Shown here piece by piece: positions 42,679 to 51,369 of a stretch of 64,000 nt of DNA. The first letter of the stretch is position 1; each line of letters opens with the position of its first letter. The translations under genes and the position numbers were made by a program. The stretch lies in assembly GCF_900110895.1 (NCBI RefSeq), contig NZ_FOIQ01000001.1:944585-1008584 (forward strand), given 5' to 3'. Under the pieces are notes generated by a model. The model saw only the letters and a list, made by a program, of their open reading frames with translations, was not told where the DNA came from and made no database searches. The stretch is from Prevotella aff. ruminicola Tc2-24. Lineage in GTDB: Bacteria; Bacteroidota; Bacteroidia; Bacteroidales; Bacteroidaceae.

Positions 42679-43332
42679 CTAAAACTCTTTGAGTTGATCC
42701 TTCGACAGTTTCAGCTCCTGACTCACTGCCGAAGCTTCTCCTTCATAACTGATACGGAGCATGGCCATATCACGAAGGAAATCTACAGATCCAACATCTA
42801 CTTTCACTATCTTCAGTCCCAGACGTTTCTCCAAGTCGGCCTTCAGTTCTTCACGGCGGTCTGGCGTAATCAACTCAATACGGTCATACTGTACAAGTTT
42901 CGTTGGACAGGTCTTCAGGTGGAACTCACAAAGCCATACGGCAAGTACGATGACAAGATTGGTAAGAATTACCTCGAAGAGCGGAACTGCCACAGAAACG
43001 GCATTGACTAAAGCAAGGGCGATTGTAACGAAGAGATAGGTCATCTCGCGTACAGGCATGGCATCCGTACGATAGCGCATAATCGAGAAGATACCAAAGA
43101 GTCCAATACCCACACCCATGGAGGTCTTACCCTTCATATCCTCCAACACGAAAATCATGAAAAAGACGATAAAGAAAATCGCGACAGAAATCAGCATGAA
43201 TGTGAAGTAAAAATCACGACGGCGACTCTTCTTATAGTACAAGCGGTCAATGAGAAGCCATGTAACGACCACATTGATCAGCAGACGTACAAACATCATC
43301 ATGAAGTCATGAGATAACATAAAATGTTCCAT
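42679..43332 (-). CDS. DUF4956 membrane protein
   Basis: This 217-residue protein has about four membrane segments in its first half (MMMFVRLLINVVVTWLLID, FYFTFMLISVAIFFIVFFMI, VTIALALVNAVSVAV, FEVILTNLVIVLAVWL) and the DUF4956 signature GLFGIFSIMRYRTDAMPVRE. It ends in a soluble domain with KLVQYDRIELITPDRREELK. It lies 33 nt downstream of the VTC gene and 21 nt upstream of DUF2490. VTC and DUF4956 genes occur together widely, which suggests DUF4956 is a membrane partner of the polyphosphate polymerase. Confidence 0.9.
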   Translation of the reverse strand: MEHFMLSHDFMMMFVRLLINVVVTWLLIDRLYYKKSRRRDFYFTFMLISVAIFFIVFFMIFVLEDMKGKTSMGVGIGLFGIFSIMRYRTDAMPVREMTYLFVTIALALVNAVSVAVPLFEVILTNLVIVLAVWLCEFHLKTCPTKLVQYDRIELITPDRREELKADLEKRLGLKIVKVDVGSVDFLRDMAMLRISYEGEASAVSQELKLSKDQLKEF

Positions 43333-43365
43333 TGTTATTGAGTTTATTGATTATTCTTTATATTT

Positions 43366-44163
43366 TTACCACGTACGTTCTATTCCCAAAATCTTCTCGA
43401 CACTCCTCAAACGGGGTTTGATCCGATTACGACGTAAATTATCATTAGTGAAGGCCGAGCCAATACAGTATTTCGAGAACCCATGCGGATGGATACGGAG
43501 CTGACAGAGCATACCGAGGATTGGTGACGGCTGCAGCCCGTCACGTTTCAACTCGATGACAACGATGTCATCCATATAGCGATATTTATCAGTTATGATA
43601 TGATGGAAGCGCAGATTGGTGTCGATCGTGAGACGTTCCGTCTTCGCCTTATTCACCAGCGTGATACGGTCAAAACGATTCTCCATCTTCCCACTGAGCG
43701 TCGTTGGATCATATCTGAGATAAGAGCGGATGAAATCATCATAGGCCTCAAACTTTTTATCTTGCCGCTCAAAACGAAGATTATGATCCGGATGCAAGGC
43801 ATCGAAACCATCTATCGCCATGCGTTTCTTCTTTGTCCGCCTATGATTGTTCTTTGTCTTTACCTCCAGAAAACTCAGACCTGCATCGACATACGATCTG
43901 ATACGGATCTTCTGTCGTTCTAAATGACCAGCCTCATGACGGTTATACATCACATAGTCGTCTGTATCAAAATAGAGTGTATAATATGGAGAGATACGTA
44001 GTCCACCAGTCTCTTGCACAAAATAGTCATCACGCGCAATCTCCAGCAACCGACAGAGTGTCGGCACCGTCGTTACGAACTTGGTGTCGATGCGGTTCAT
44101 CAGACGGATGCTTTTCATCTCATCCAGAGTGATGCTCTCATATCGGCTCAGTATGTCTGTCAT
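43366..44163 (-). CDS. VTC-domain polyphosphate polymerase-like protein
   Basis: Start 44163 (MTDILSRYESITLDEM) lies 1 nt after the exoA stop; a longer start would overlap exoA by 64 nt and is rejected. The 265-residue protein has VTC/triphosphate-tunnel features: NRIDTKFV, then RQKIRIRSYVD with basic tunnel residues, EVKTKNN and RTKKKRMAI, and a late ELKRDG acidic pair. In yeast the VTC complex makes polyphosphate; bacterial homologues with DUF4956 are often annotated as polyphosphate polymerases, but activity in this lineage is not known to me. It is the second gene of the exoA operon. Confidence 0.88.
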   Translation of the reverse strand: MTDILSRYESITLDEMKSIRLMNRIDTKFVTTVPTLCRLLEIARDDYFVQETGGLRISPYYTLYFDTDDYVMYNRHEAGHLERQKIRIRSYVDAGLSFLEVKTKNNHRRTKKKRMAIDGFDALHPDHNLRFERQDKKFEAYDDFIRSYLRYDPTTLSGKMENRFDRITLVNKAKTERLTIDTNLRFHHIITDKYRYMDDIVVIELKRDGLQPSPILGMLCQLRIHPHGFSKYCIGSAFTNDNLRRNRIKPRLRSVEKILGIERTW

Positions 44164-44164
44164 A

Positions 44165-44914
44165 TCATTGAAGAACCAATTCCACAGGACAGTGGTCACT
44201 ACCATAGATCTCTGTATGTATAGCGGCATCCGCTAAACAATCGCGCAGACGATCAGAGATTACAAAATAGTCGATACGCCATCCTGCATTCTTCTGACGT
44301 GCTTGGAAACGGTACGACCACCAGGAGTATTTCACCTCATCAGGATACTTAAAACGAAACGAGTCAGTAAACCCATTATCCAACAAGATTGAAAACTGTT
44401 CACGTTCTTCGTCGGTAAAGCCGGCATTATGTCGGTTAGTCTTGGGGTTTTTGATATCTATCTCCTCATGCGCCACATTTAGATCACCGCAGAGGATTAC
44501 AGGTTTCTTTGCATCAAGTCCTTTCAGGTATTCGCGGAAATCATGCTCCCACACCATACGATAATCCAATCGTTTCAAACCGTCCTGCGAATTCGGCGTA
44601 TAACAAGTGACGAGGAAGAAATCTTCCATCTCCAGAGTGATGACACGTCCTTCGTGATCATGCTCGTCAATACCAATACCATAAGACACATTCAGTGGCT
44701 GATGACGTGTGAAGACAGCTGTACCCGAATAACCTTTCTTGTCGGCATAGTTCCAGAACGACCGATAGCCATCAAACTGCATGTCGAGTTGTCCCGCTTG
44801 CATTTTCGTCTCCTGTAGACAGAAGAAATCGGCATCAAGAGTCTTAAACACATCACGAAAGCCCTTACCCTCACAGGCACGGAGACCGTTCACATTCCAA
44901 GAGATCAGTTTCAT
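44165..44914 (-). CDS. xth: Exodeoxyribonuclease III (ExoA/Xth)
   Basis: This 249-residue enzyme has the AP-endonuclease fold motifs LISWNVNGLRA, FFCLQETKMQ (catalytic Glu), CGDLNVAHEEIDI (Asp/Asn pair), RIDYFVISD and GSDHCPVEL. It cleaves DNA 5' to abasic sites and trims 3' ends in base-excision repair. It is the first gene of a four-gene operon with VTC, DUF4956 and DUF2490, and its promoter lies inside a repeat shared with the FNT gene. Confidence 0.95.
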   Translation of the reverse strand: MKLISWNVNGLRACEGKGFRDVFKTLDADFFCLQETKMQAGQLDMQFDGYRSFWNYADKKGYSGTAVFTRHQPLNVSYGIGIDEHDHEGRVITLEMEDFFLVTCYTPNSQDGLKRLDYRMVWEHDFREYLKGLDAKKPVILCGDLNVAHEEIDIKNPKTNRHNAGFTDEEREQFSILLDNGFTDSFRFKYPDEVKYSWWSYRFQARQKNAGWRIDYFVISDRLRDCLADAAIHTEIYGSDHCPVELVLQ

Positions 44915-44939
44915 ATAACGGATTGTTTTATTTATTTTG

Positions 44940-44970
44940 CAAAGTTACGAAAAGTCGAGCGCAAAACAAA
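44940..44970 (-). promoter_or_regulatory. exoA operon promoter within interspersed repeat
   Basis: On the minus strand TTTG (44970-44967), 19 nt, TAACTTTG (44947-44940); about 25 nt from the exoA start. Confidence 0.85.
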
Positions 44971-45017
44971 GAAACTTGTTTCTTTTTTTGCCGAGACGTA
45001 GTAACTTCGCGGTCGAA
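44940..45017 (-). repeat. 78-bp interspersed promoter repeat, copy 2
   Basis: It matches 21478-21556 with one substitution and one T indel. A partial second unit follows at about 45023-45050 (AGAGTTACGAAAAGTCGAGC). Confidence 0.9.
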
Positions 45018-45156
45018 GGACGCAGAGTTACGAAAAGTCGAGCGCAGAACAAAGGAATTCTTTCTTTTTTATGTCATGATATCGCAACTTCACTATCGTT
45101 AGACTATAAAGATACGAATAAATGAGAGAAATGCTAAACTTTTCGCTTTTATTTCG

Positions 45157-45164
45157 TACCTTTG
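45157..45164 (+). promoter_or_regulatory. Promoter -7 box of the CE15/ABC operon
   Basis: TACCTTTG followed by CAAAC; 30 nt before the ATG at 45194. It lies divergent to the exoA promoter. Confidence 0.65.
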
Positions 45165-45193
45165 CAAACATCGGAACATAAAACTATAACAAC

Positions 45194-46348
45194 ATGCTTA
45201 AGAGACATCTATTATTAATCATCATGCTAGGCTGCACGACAATAGGTTTGGCGCAGTTGGTCACACCACAGATTGATTTGCCCGATCCTCTGCTGATGAA
45301 CGACGGTAAAACACGCGTAACAGAAATAAAAGACTGGGGCGTAAGACGACAACAAATTGCTGAGATGATACAACACTACGGTATCGGTCAGAAACCAGAA
45401 GTGGAATCAGAAGCAGTGAAAGCTCGTATGGCGGGCGACACGCTTATCGTCGACGTTACAGTCAACGGTGAGACTCTCACCCTCAGTTCCGTCATCCAGT
45501 ATCCCACGGTCGGTCAGCCTCCCTATGCTCTGATGGTCGGTACCAGTATGCTGGCTCTGCCCAAGCCACTATTCGAGAACCGTCCCATCGCTGTGATGAA
45601 CTTCCACGAAAAACAAGTTAATGATTACGGTCAATGGGGAAAACATCATGAGCGCGGTGAGCATAATTTCGACCGTCTTTACCCTGAGTTGAAGGATAAC
45701 GGAGCCTATAGTGAATGGGCATGGGGCTTCAGTCGTCTTATCGATGGACTGGAACAACTTGGTCCAGAACAGACGAAGATCGACACAAAGCACATCGGTG
45801 TTTCCGGCTGTTCCTATGCAGGAAAGATGGCTCTGTTCTGCGGTGCTTTCGATGAACGCGTTGCCTTAACCATTGCTCAGGAACCCGGAGGAGGAGGAGC
45901 TGCCTCTTGGCGCTATAGCCATCGTCTTGACAGTGTGGAGAATCTCGACCGTACCGACTACCATTGGTTCCTCGAGTCCATGCTTGAGCGATTCCATGGC
46001 GACAGCGTTTATCTAATGCCATACGATCATCATGAACTTGTCGCGATGGTATGTCCCCGTGCGTTACTCATGTTAGGTAATACCGACTATCGCTGGCTTG
46101 CCGACGAAAGTGCCTATGTTTCAATGAACGCTGCACGTAAGGTGTGGAGTCAGTTCGGCATCGACGACCGTATAGGCTACTCCATCAACGGTGGTCACCC
46201 CCACTGCCAACTACCAGAAAGTCAATTTCCTGAGGTAGAGGCGTTTATCGACCGCTTTCTTCTTGGCAAGAACGATGTTAAGACAGCTGGCGTCCTCAAA
46301 TCCCCATTTGAAGGAAAAATTGACCTCACCCCTTGGATTAAGTATTGA
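45194..46348 (+). CDS. CE15-type glucuronoyl esterase
   Basis: This 384-residue protein has a signal peptide (MLKRHLLLIIMLGCTTIGLA) and an alpha/beta hydrolase core with the CE15 nucleophile motif GVSGCSYAGKMAL. It also has the acid-side motif AQEPGGGGAASWR and catalytic His in GGHPHCQLPE. CE15 enzymes cut ester bonds between lignin and glucuronoxylan, which suits plant-fibre breakdown in a gut Prevotella. Its stop overlaps the ABC exporter start by 1 nt, so it may be co-transcribed with the exporter, though a functional link is not evident. Confidence 0.82.
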   Translation: MLKRHLLLIIMLGCTTIGLAQLVTPQIDLPDPLLMNDGKTRVTEIKDWGVRRQQIAEMIQHYGIGQKPEVESEAVKARMAGDTLIVDVTVNGETLTLSSVIQYPTVGQPPYALMVGTSMLALPKPLFENRPIAVMNFHEKQVNDYGQWGKHHERGEHNFDRLYPELKDNGAYSEWAWGFSRLIDGLEQLGPEQTKIDTKHIGVSGCSYAGKMALFCGAFDERVALTIAQEPGGGGAASWRYSHRLDSVENLDRTDYHWFLESMLERFHGDSVYLMPYDHHELVAMVCPRALLMLGNTDYRWLADESAYVSMNAARKVWSQFGIDDRIGYSINGGHPHCQLPESQFPEVEAFIDRFLLGKNDVKTAGVLKSPFEGKIDLTPWIKY

Positions 46349-48141
46349 TGTTTAGAACACTCGGACGACAAATCGGTAAATACCGTACGGCCTCCATTCT
46401 CACCCCTATATGGACGGCCCTCGAGGTTGTGATGGACGTGCTCATTCCCTATGTCACGGCGTCACTCATCGACAAGGGTATCAATGCAGGTAACATGGAG
46501 AACGTTTATCTCTATGGCGCCATCATGCTCGGCATGGCATTCCTTTCGTTAGCCTTTGGTATCCAAGCCGGACGGAGTGTCGCTTATGCTGCCTCAGGAT
46601 TTGCTGCAAACCTCCGTAGTGCAATGTATCGCAATATCCAGCGTTTCGCTTTCTCAAATATCGACAGGTATGCCACATCGGGGCTTATCACCCGCATGAC
46701 CACCGATGTAAACAATCTGCAGAATGCCTATCAGCAAATCCTACGCATCACAGTACGTGCCCCTTTCCGTCTGCTGCTCAGCATTGTCATGTGTCTGGTC
46801 ATCGATGCACGTCTGAGTATGGTCTTCATCATCGCAATGCTGATACTCAGCACCTCGCTCTATCAGATTATCTCCAGAGTAAGCCGACTCTTCTCACAAG
46901 TCTTCGTCAAGTACGATGAATTGAATCTGGAGGTGCAGGAGAATATCCGTGCCATTCGTCTGGTGAAAGCTTTCGTACGCGAAACACATGAGAACCAAAA
47001 GTTCTCCAAGGCAGCCGAGGCATTATATCGTCTATATGTTCGTGCAGAGAGTCTGATGGCGCTCAACCACCCCGTGATGAACCTAGTGGTCTACGGCTGT
47101 ATCATAGCGCTCTCATGGTGGGGTGCCCATTACATCGTAGGTGGTACACTGACCACCGGTGAACTGACATCGCTGTTCACCTATGTGATGTCAATCTTGC
47201 AATCACTGATGATGCTCTCCATGATCTTCATCATGCTCACCCAAAGTGCTGCCAGTGGTCGACGGGTGGCAGAGATCATCGACGAACAGCCAGATATTGT
47301 GAACCCCAGTGAGCCTGTCACTGAGATTGCCGACGGTAGTGTGGAATTCAGAGAAGTACGTTTTGATTATCAATCAAAAAAAACTGAAGAATCCGAGTTG
47401 TCCGAAACCACACATATTCCCAAACGGTCTGCACTCTATAACGTCTGTTTCACCGTCAGGAGCGGTGAGACTATCGGTGTCATCGGTGGCACAGGCTCCG
47501 GAAAATCAACACTCGTCAACCTCATTTCCCGTCTCTATGATGTACAGCAGGGTGAAGTTTTGGTAGGCGGACGGAATGTGAAAGACTATGACCTCACCTC
47601 GCTCCGTAATGCCGTGAGTGTGGTGCTGCAGAACAATATCCTTTTCTCCGGTACGATCCTCGACAACCTCCGCTGGGGGAACCCACAAGCCACCGAGGAA
47701 GCATGCCACCATGCCTGTCGACTAGCTCAGGCCGATGAATTCATCAGTCAGATGCCAGATGGCTACAACACACGTATCGAGCAAGGAGGCATCAATGTCA
47801 GCGGCGGTCAGCGACAACGTCTCTGCATTGCCAGAGTCCTCCTGAAACAACCGCGTATCTTAGTGCTTGATGACTCCACCTCAGCTTGTGACACAACGAC
47901 AGATGCAAAAATCCAACGCGCTCTCCGTGAGGAGCTGTCCAACATGACCAAGTTCATCATTGCCCAACGTATCTCCACCGTAGAACACTGCGACCGCATC
48001 CTCGTCATGGATAACGGCCGACTGACCGGTTTGGGTACCCATGAACAACTGTTATGTGACAATGCGCTCTATCAGGAAATCAACGCTATCCAGAAAGCTG
48101 ACTGTGGCGATTTCGACAAGAAGGAAGGAGGTGATGTATGA
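46348..48141 (+). CDS. ABC exporter half-transporter 1 (degenerate ATP site)
   Basis: ATG at 46348 overlaps the CE15 stop by 1 nt (TGATG). The 597-residue protein has six membrane helices (ABC_membrane type) and a C-terminal ATPase with Walker A GGTGSGKST and signature VSGGQRQRL. Its Walker B is LVLDDSTSACD, where Asp replaces the usual catalytic Glu. Heterodimeric exporters such as BmrCD and TM287/288 show this asymmetry. It overlaps its partner gene by 4 nt (ATGA). Likely substrates are drugs, lipids or peptides; none is identified. Confidence 0.93.
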   Translation: MFRTLGRQIGKYRTASILTPIWTALEVVMDVLIPYVTASLIDKGINAGNMENVYLYGAIMLGMAFLSLAFGIQAGRSVAYAASGFAANLRSAMYRNIQRFAFSNIDRYATSGLITRMTTDVNNLQNAYQQILRITVRAPFRLLLSIVMCLVIDARLSMVFIIAMLILSTSLYQIISRVSRLFSQVFVKYDELNLEVQENIRAIRLVKAFVRETHENQKFSKAAEALYRLYVRAESLMALNHPVMNLVVYGCIIALSWWGAHYIVGGTLTTGELTSLFTYVMSILQSLMMLSMIFIMLTQSAASGRRVAEIIDEQPDIVNPSEPVTEIADGSVEFREVRFDYQSKKTEESELSETTHIPKRSALYNVCFTVRSGETIGVIGGTGSGKSTLVNLISRLYDVQQGEVLVGGRNVKDYDLTSLRNAVSVVLQNNILFSGTILDNLRWGNPQATEEACHHACRLAQADEFISQMPDGYNTRIEQGGINVSGGQRQRLCIARVLLKQPRILVLDDSTSACDTTTDAKIQRALREELSNMTKFIIAQRISTVEHCDRILVMDNGRLTGLGTHEQLLCDNALYQEINAIQKADCGDFDKKEGGDV

Positions 48142-49961
48142 GGCAAAACGGTTTCAAAGGTCCCCATGGACCACAGGCACAGAACCATGGCGGCATACAA
48201 CGAATTGACAGTCGTCAGCGCGCTGTAATTTGGAGACTTACAAAGTATGTGTTCAGCAATTACAAGTATGCCATTGTAACGGTACTCATCTGCATCGCTA
48301 TCACCTCGGTGACCACACTCGCATCCACCCTCTTCACACGTACCCTCATCGACGACTATATCGCGCCACTGACACAAACTTCCGATCCAGAATATACCTC
48401 ACTGAGACAGGCTCTTTTCAAGCTCGGTCTTGTACTGTTCATTGGCGTCATTTGTTCCTATCTATATAACCGCCTAATGATCAACGTGTCACAGGGGACA
48501 ATGCTCCGGCTGCGCCGACTGATCTTCGAACGGATGGAGCAACTGCCCGTCAGCTATTTCGACCAGCACTCACACGGTGATATGATGTCAGTCTATACCA
48601 ACGATGTAGACTCATTACGACAGATGATATCAACCTCGTTGTCGCAGGTGTTTAACAGCCTCATCACTATCGCTGTCACTTTTGCTTCGATGGTTGCGCT
48701 GAGCATCCCCCTTACGATGGTCAGTATGCTGATGGCTGTTGTCATGATGATTGCCACCACCTGGCTCGGTAAACGTAGCCGGTCCTATTTCCGTTCACAA
48801 CAGCAGAACCTTGCGCGTGTCAATGGTTTTATCGAGGAGATGATGACCGGTCAGAAAGTCGTCAAGGTTTTCTGTCATGAACAACAAGCAATCCAGGAAT
48901 TCGAGAATATCAACGAACAACTGCGATATAGCACCTATAATGCCAATAAAATTGCAAATATCGTGATGCCGGTCAATGGCAACCTATCAAACCTCGGTTA
49001 TGTACTCATTGCTGTGGTCGGTGCTACTCTTGCCCTCGGCAACTGGTCTATCAGTCTCGGAACTATCGTAGCTTTCTTGACACTGAATAAGAGTTTTACA
49101 CAACCAATCACCCATGTCAGTCAGCAGATTAACTCTGTACTCAACGCCACCGTAGGTGCCGAACGGGTGTTCAACCTCATGGACGCAGAACCTGAGACCG
49201 ATGAGGGCACCATCAGCCTGACGGATCCTAAGGGCGATGTCGACTTCTCCGGTGTCGATTTCGGCTATACACCCGAGAAACAAGTTCTCTTCGATATCAA
49301 TATCAACACCAGCCCAGGACAGAAAATTGCCTTTGTTGGCGGAACAGGTGCTGGCAAGACCACGATCATTAACCTCATCAACCGTTTCTATGATATCCAG
49401 AAAGGAACGATTCTCTACGACGGCATCCCCATTACTCAAATCCGCAAAGAGTCGCTCCGTCAGTCAATGAGTATTGTACTACAAGACACCCAACTCTTTA
49501 CCGGCACCGTGCTCGATAATATCCGCTATGGAAAACTTGATGCCACCGACGAGGCTTGTATCGCAGCTGCCCGATTAGTAGGAGCCGACGATTTTATACG
49601 ACGTCTGGCCAATGGTTACCAAACTGTACTCAGTGGTGACGGCGGTAACCTATCACAGGGTGAGCGTCAGCTCATCGCCATCGCCCGTGCAGCCGTCTCC
49701 AATCCCCCCGTGCTCATCCTCGATGAGGCAACCTCAAGCATCGATACGCGTACAGAGACTCTTGTGCAACGCGGTATGGACTCACTGATGCAGGGTCGTA
49801 CGACCTTCGTCATTGCCCACCGTCTCTCTACGGTTCGTAATGCCGACCAGATCATCGTTCTCGACCACGGTCGTATCATCGAGCACGGCACTCATGCCGA
49901 ACTCCTTGCCCATCAAGGCAAGTATTACCAGCTTTACACAGGTAACGAACTAACCACCTGA
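48138..49961 (+). CDS. ABC exporter half-transporter 2 (canonical ATP site)
   Basis: This 607-residue partner has an N-terminal membrane domain with six helices and an ATPase with Walker A GGTGAGKTT, Walker B VLILDEATSSID (catalytic Glu present) and signature LSQGERQLIA, which departs from LSGGQ. Together with half-transporter 1 this gives one consensus ATP site (its own Walker motifs plus the partner's VSGGQ) and one degenerate site. The gene overlaps the first by 4 nt. A bidirectional terminator follows. Confidence 0.93.
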   Translation: MRQNGFKGPHGPQAQNHGGIQRIDSRQRAVIWRLTKYVFSNYKYAIVTVLICIAITSVTTLASTLFTRTLIDDYIAPLTQTSDPEYTSLRQALFKLGLVLFIGVICSYLYNRLMINVSQGTMLRLRRLIFERMEQLPVSYFDQHSHGDMMSVYTNDVDSLRQMISTSLSQVFNSLITIAVTFASMVALSIPLTMVSMLMAVVMMIATTWLGKRSRSYFRSQQQNLARVNGFIEEMMTGQKVVKVFCHEQQAIQEFENINEQLRYSTYNANKIANIVMPVNGNLSNLGYVLIAVVGATLALGNWSISLGTIVAFLTLNKSFTQPITHVSQQINSVLNATVGAERVFNLMDAEPETDEGTISLTDPKGDVDFSGVDFGYTPEKQVLFDININTSPGQKIAFVGGTGAGKTTIINLINRFYDIQKGTILYDGIPITQIRKESLRQSMSIVLQDTQLFTGTVLDNIRYGKLDATDEACIAAARLVGADDFIRRLANGYQTVLSGDGGNLSQGERQLIAIARAAVSNPPVLILDEATSSIDTRTETLVQRGMDSLMQGRTTFVIAHRLSTVRNADQIIVLDHGRIIEHGTHAELLAHQGKYYQLYTGNELTT

Positions 49962-49977
49962 TAAAAAAGAGAAAAAA

Positions 49978-50016
49978 ATTACCGAGCGATGCGGTCTACC
50001 CTCGTCGCCCGGTAAT
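49978..50016. terminator. Bidirectional terminator between ABC exporter and ribH
   Basis: ATTACCG/CGGTAAT plus GCG/CGC arms, following an A-rich stretch and leading into TTTTATT. Confidence 0.85.
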
Positions 50017-50042
50017 TTTATTAAATCTTTCAAACTTTTTCT

Positions 50043-50519
50043 CTAGAACTTTGCCATCTTGATAGCCACGACGGCACACTCGTCTCCCTTATTGCCTAAT
50101 CGACCGCCTGCGCGATCTTGGGCCTGTTGGAGATTGTCGGTCGTCAGTAGTCCAAAGACCACCGGAATATTACTAGTAACGTTCAAACGGGCAATACCCT
50201 CTGTGACACCCTGACAGATATAGTCGAAATGAGGAGTCTCACCACGAATCACACTACCGAGGATGATTACAGCGTCATAACCGTCGTTGAGCGTCATCTG
50301 ACGAGCACCATATATCAACTCGAACGATCCCGGTACTGTCTTCACATGGATATTCTCCGGCAAAGCACCGTGTTTTTCCAACGTTGAGACGCACCCCTGA
50401 AGCAGTGCCCCCGTAATCTCCGGGTTCCATTCTGCCACCACGATACCAAAGATCATGTTCGAGGCATCGGGTACTTTTGAGAAATCGTAGTCGCTCAGGT
50501 TATGTAAGGCGGTAGCCAT
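50043..50519 (-). CDS. ribH: 6,7-dimethyl-8-ribityllumazine synthase
   Basis: This 158-residue protein has all RibH landmarks: [10 protein letters not shown] (phosphate-pocket Trp), [32 protein letters not shown], and [20 protein letters not shown] near the C-terminus. It makes the lumazine precursor of riboflavin from 5-amino-6-ribitylaminouracil and 3,4-dihydroxy-2-butanone-4-phosphate, usually as a pentamer or 60-mer. It follows a TPR gene by 16 nt on the same strand and is unlinked to other rib genes here. I see no FMN riboswitch upstream. Confidence 0.97.
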   Translation of the reverse strand: MATALHNLSDYDFSKVPDASNMIFGIVVAEWNPEITGALLQGCVSTLEKHGALPENIHVKTVPGSFELIYGARQMTLNDGYDAVIILGSVIRGETPHFDYICQGVTEGIARLNVTSNIPVVFGLLTTDNLQQAQDRAGGRLGNKGDECAVVAIKMAKF

Positions 50520-50535
50520 ATTCCTTAATTATCAA

Positions 50536-51213
50536 TTATTCCTTTACGCGCTCGATATACTCGTCGATGGTCTGATACTGCATAGAGTTAAAGTACTTCT
50601 CCTTCACCTCCTGATACAATTTCAAAGCCTCATCTTTCTTTCCCTGACTCTCAAGAATCTCACCAGCCTGAATAAGGAAGGTGGGAGAGAGAGAGTTATT
50701 GTCAGCCTTCTCGGCAGCCTTCTTCAGGTGAGACACAGCCTTGTCAAGTTGGTTCAGATGAGCATAGGCATTTCCAAGAGCGCCCTCTGCCGCAGGTGAT
50801 ATCATCTGATCTTTGGCACCATCATACTCCTCAAGGAACTTCACGGCATCCTCCCACTTACCCAACTGGGCATTACAGAGACCAGCATAGAGATTGGCAA
50901 GGTTACCAGCCTTGGTGCTACTGTACTCGTTTGCGAGAGCGGCGAAGCCCTTAAAGCCTGTGCTGTCTCCGTTGAGAGCCTCGTTGAAAAGACCCTGCTC
51001 GAAATAAGCCTGTCCCTTAGAAATAGCTGTACTAGCCTTCACCTCGTTAGGACCAGAAACATAAGTCTTGTAAAGGATAACACCAGCAATGATAACGATC
51101 ACTGCTACAACTGCTGCAATAATAGCCTTCTTGTATTTCAGGAAGAAAGCCTCACTCTTGCTCAGGGTCTCCTCTATGGTAGGAGCAGCCTGCTGATTCT
51201 TAGTATTTGCCAT
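50536..51213 (-). CDS. Membrane-anchored TPR protein (YfgM-like)
   Basis: This 225-residue protein has one membrane segment (AIIAAVVAVIVIIAGVILY, residues ~30-48) with a cytoplasmic N-terminus and a periplasmic helical domain of TPR-like pairs (NLANLYAGLCNAQLGKWEDA, GALGNAYAHLNQLDKAVSHL, FLIQAGEILESQGKKDEALK). This resembles YfgM, a partner of periplasmic chaperones and the Sec translocon. It lies upstream of ribH on the same strand and is probably co-transcribed from the promoter near 51254. Confidence 0.83.
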   Translation of the reverse strand: MANTKNQQAAPTIEETLSKSEAFFLKYKKAIIAAVVAVIVIIAGVILYKTYVSGPNEVKASTAISKGQAYFEQGLFNEALNGDSTGFKGFAALANEYSSTKAGNLANLYAGLCNAQLGKWEDAVKFLEEYDGAKDQMISPAAEGALGNAYAHLNQLDKAVSHLKKAAEKADNNSLSPTFLIQAGEILESQGKKDEALKLYQEVKEKYFNSMQYQTIDEYIERVKE

Positions 51214-51253
51214 TATAATCTTTTTTTTATTGTTTTCTTTAAAAATGTGCGTG

Positions 51254-51261
51254 CAAAGATA
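51254..51261 (-). promoter_or_regulatory. Promoter -7 box of the TPR-ribH operon
   Basis: TATCTTTG on the minus strand, divergent from the recF promoter. The -33 element is weak. Confidence 0.6.
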
Positions 51262-51357
51262 CTATTTTTAATTAAGAATGAAGAAATAAGAATTAAGAGT
51301 TTTTTGTTTTTAACTAATTTTTGTGGCATTCCACCTGATTATGTATCAAAAATTGCC

Positions 51358-51365
51358 TACCTTTG
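51358..51365 (+). promoter_or_regulatory. recF promoter -7 box
   Basis: TACCTTTG followed by only 4 nt (CATT) and then the recF ATG at 51370. Confidence 0.65.
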
Positions 51366-51369
51366 CATT

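Noticed and set aside
44163..44229. Longer VTC start at 44229
   Set aside because: It would overlap exoA by 64 nt; ATG at 44163 lies directly beyond the exoA stop and gives the family-like N-terminus.
50520..51369. FMN riboswitch upstream of ribH
   Set aside because: ribH lies 16 nt after the TPR gene with no room for an aptamer, and nothing resembling the RFN element is seen.
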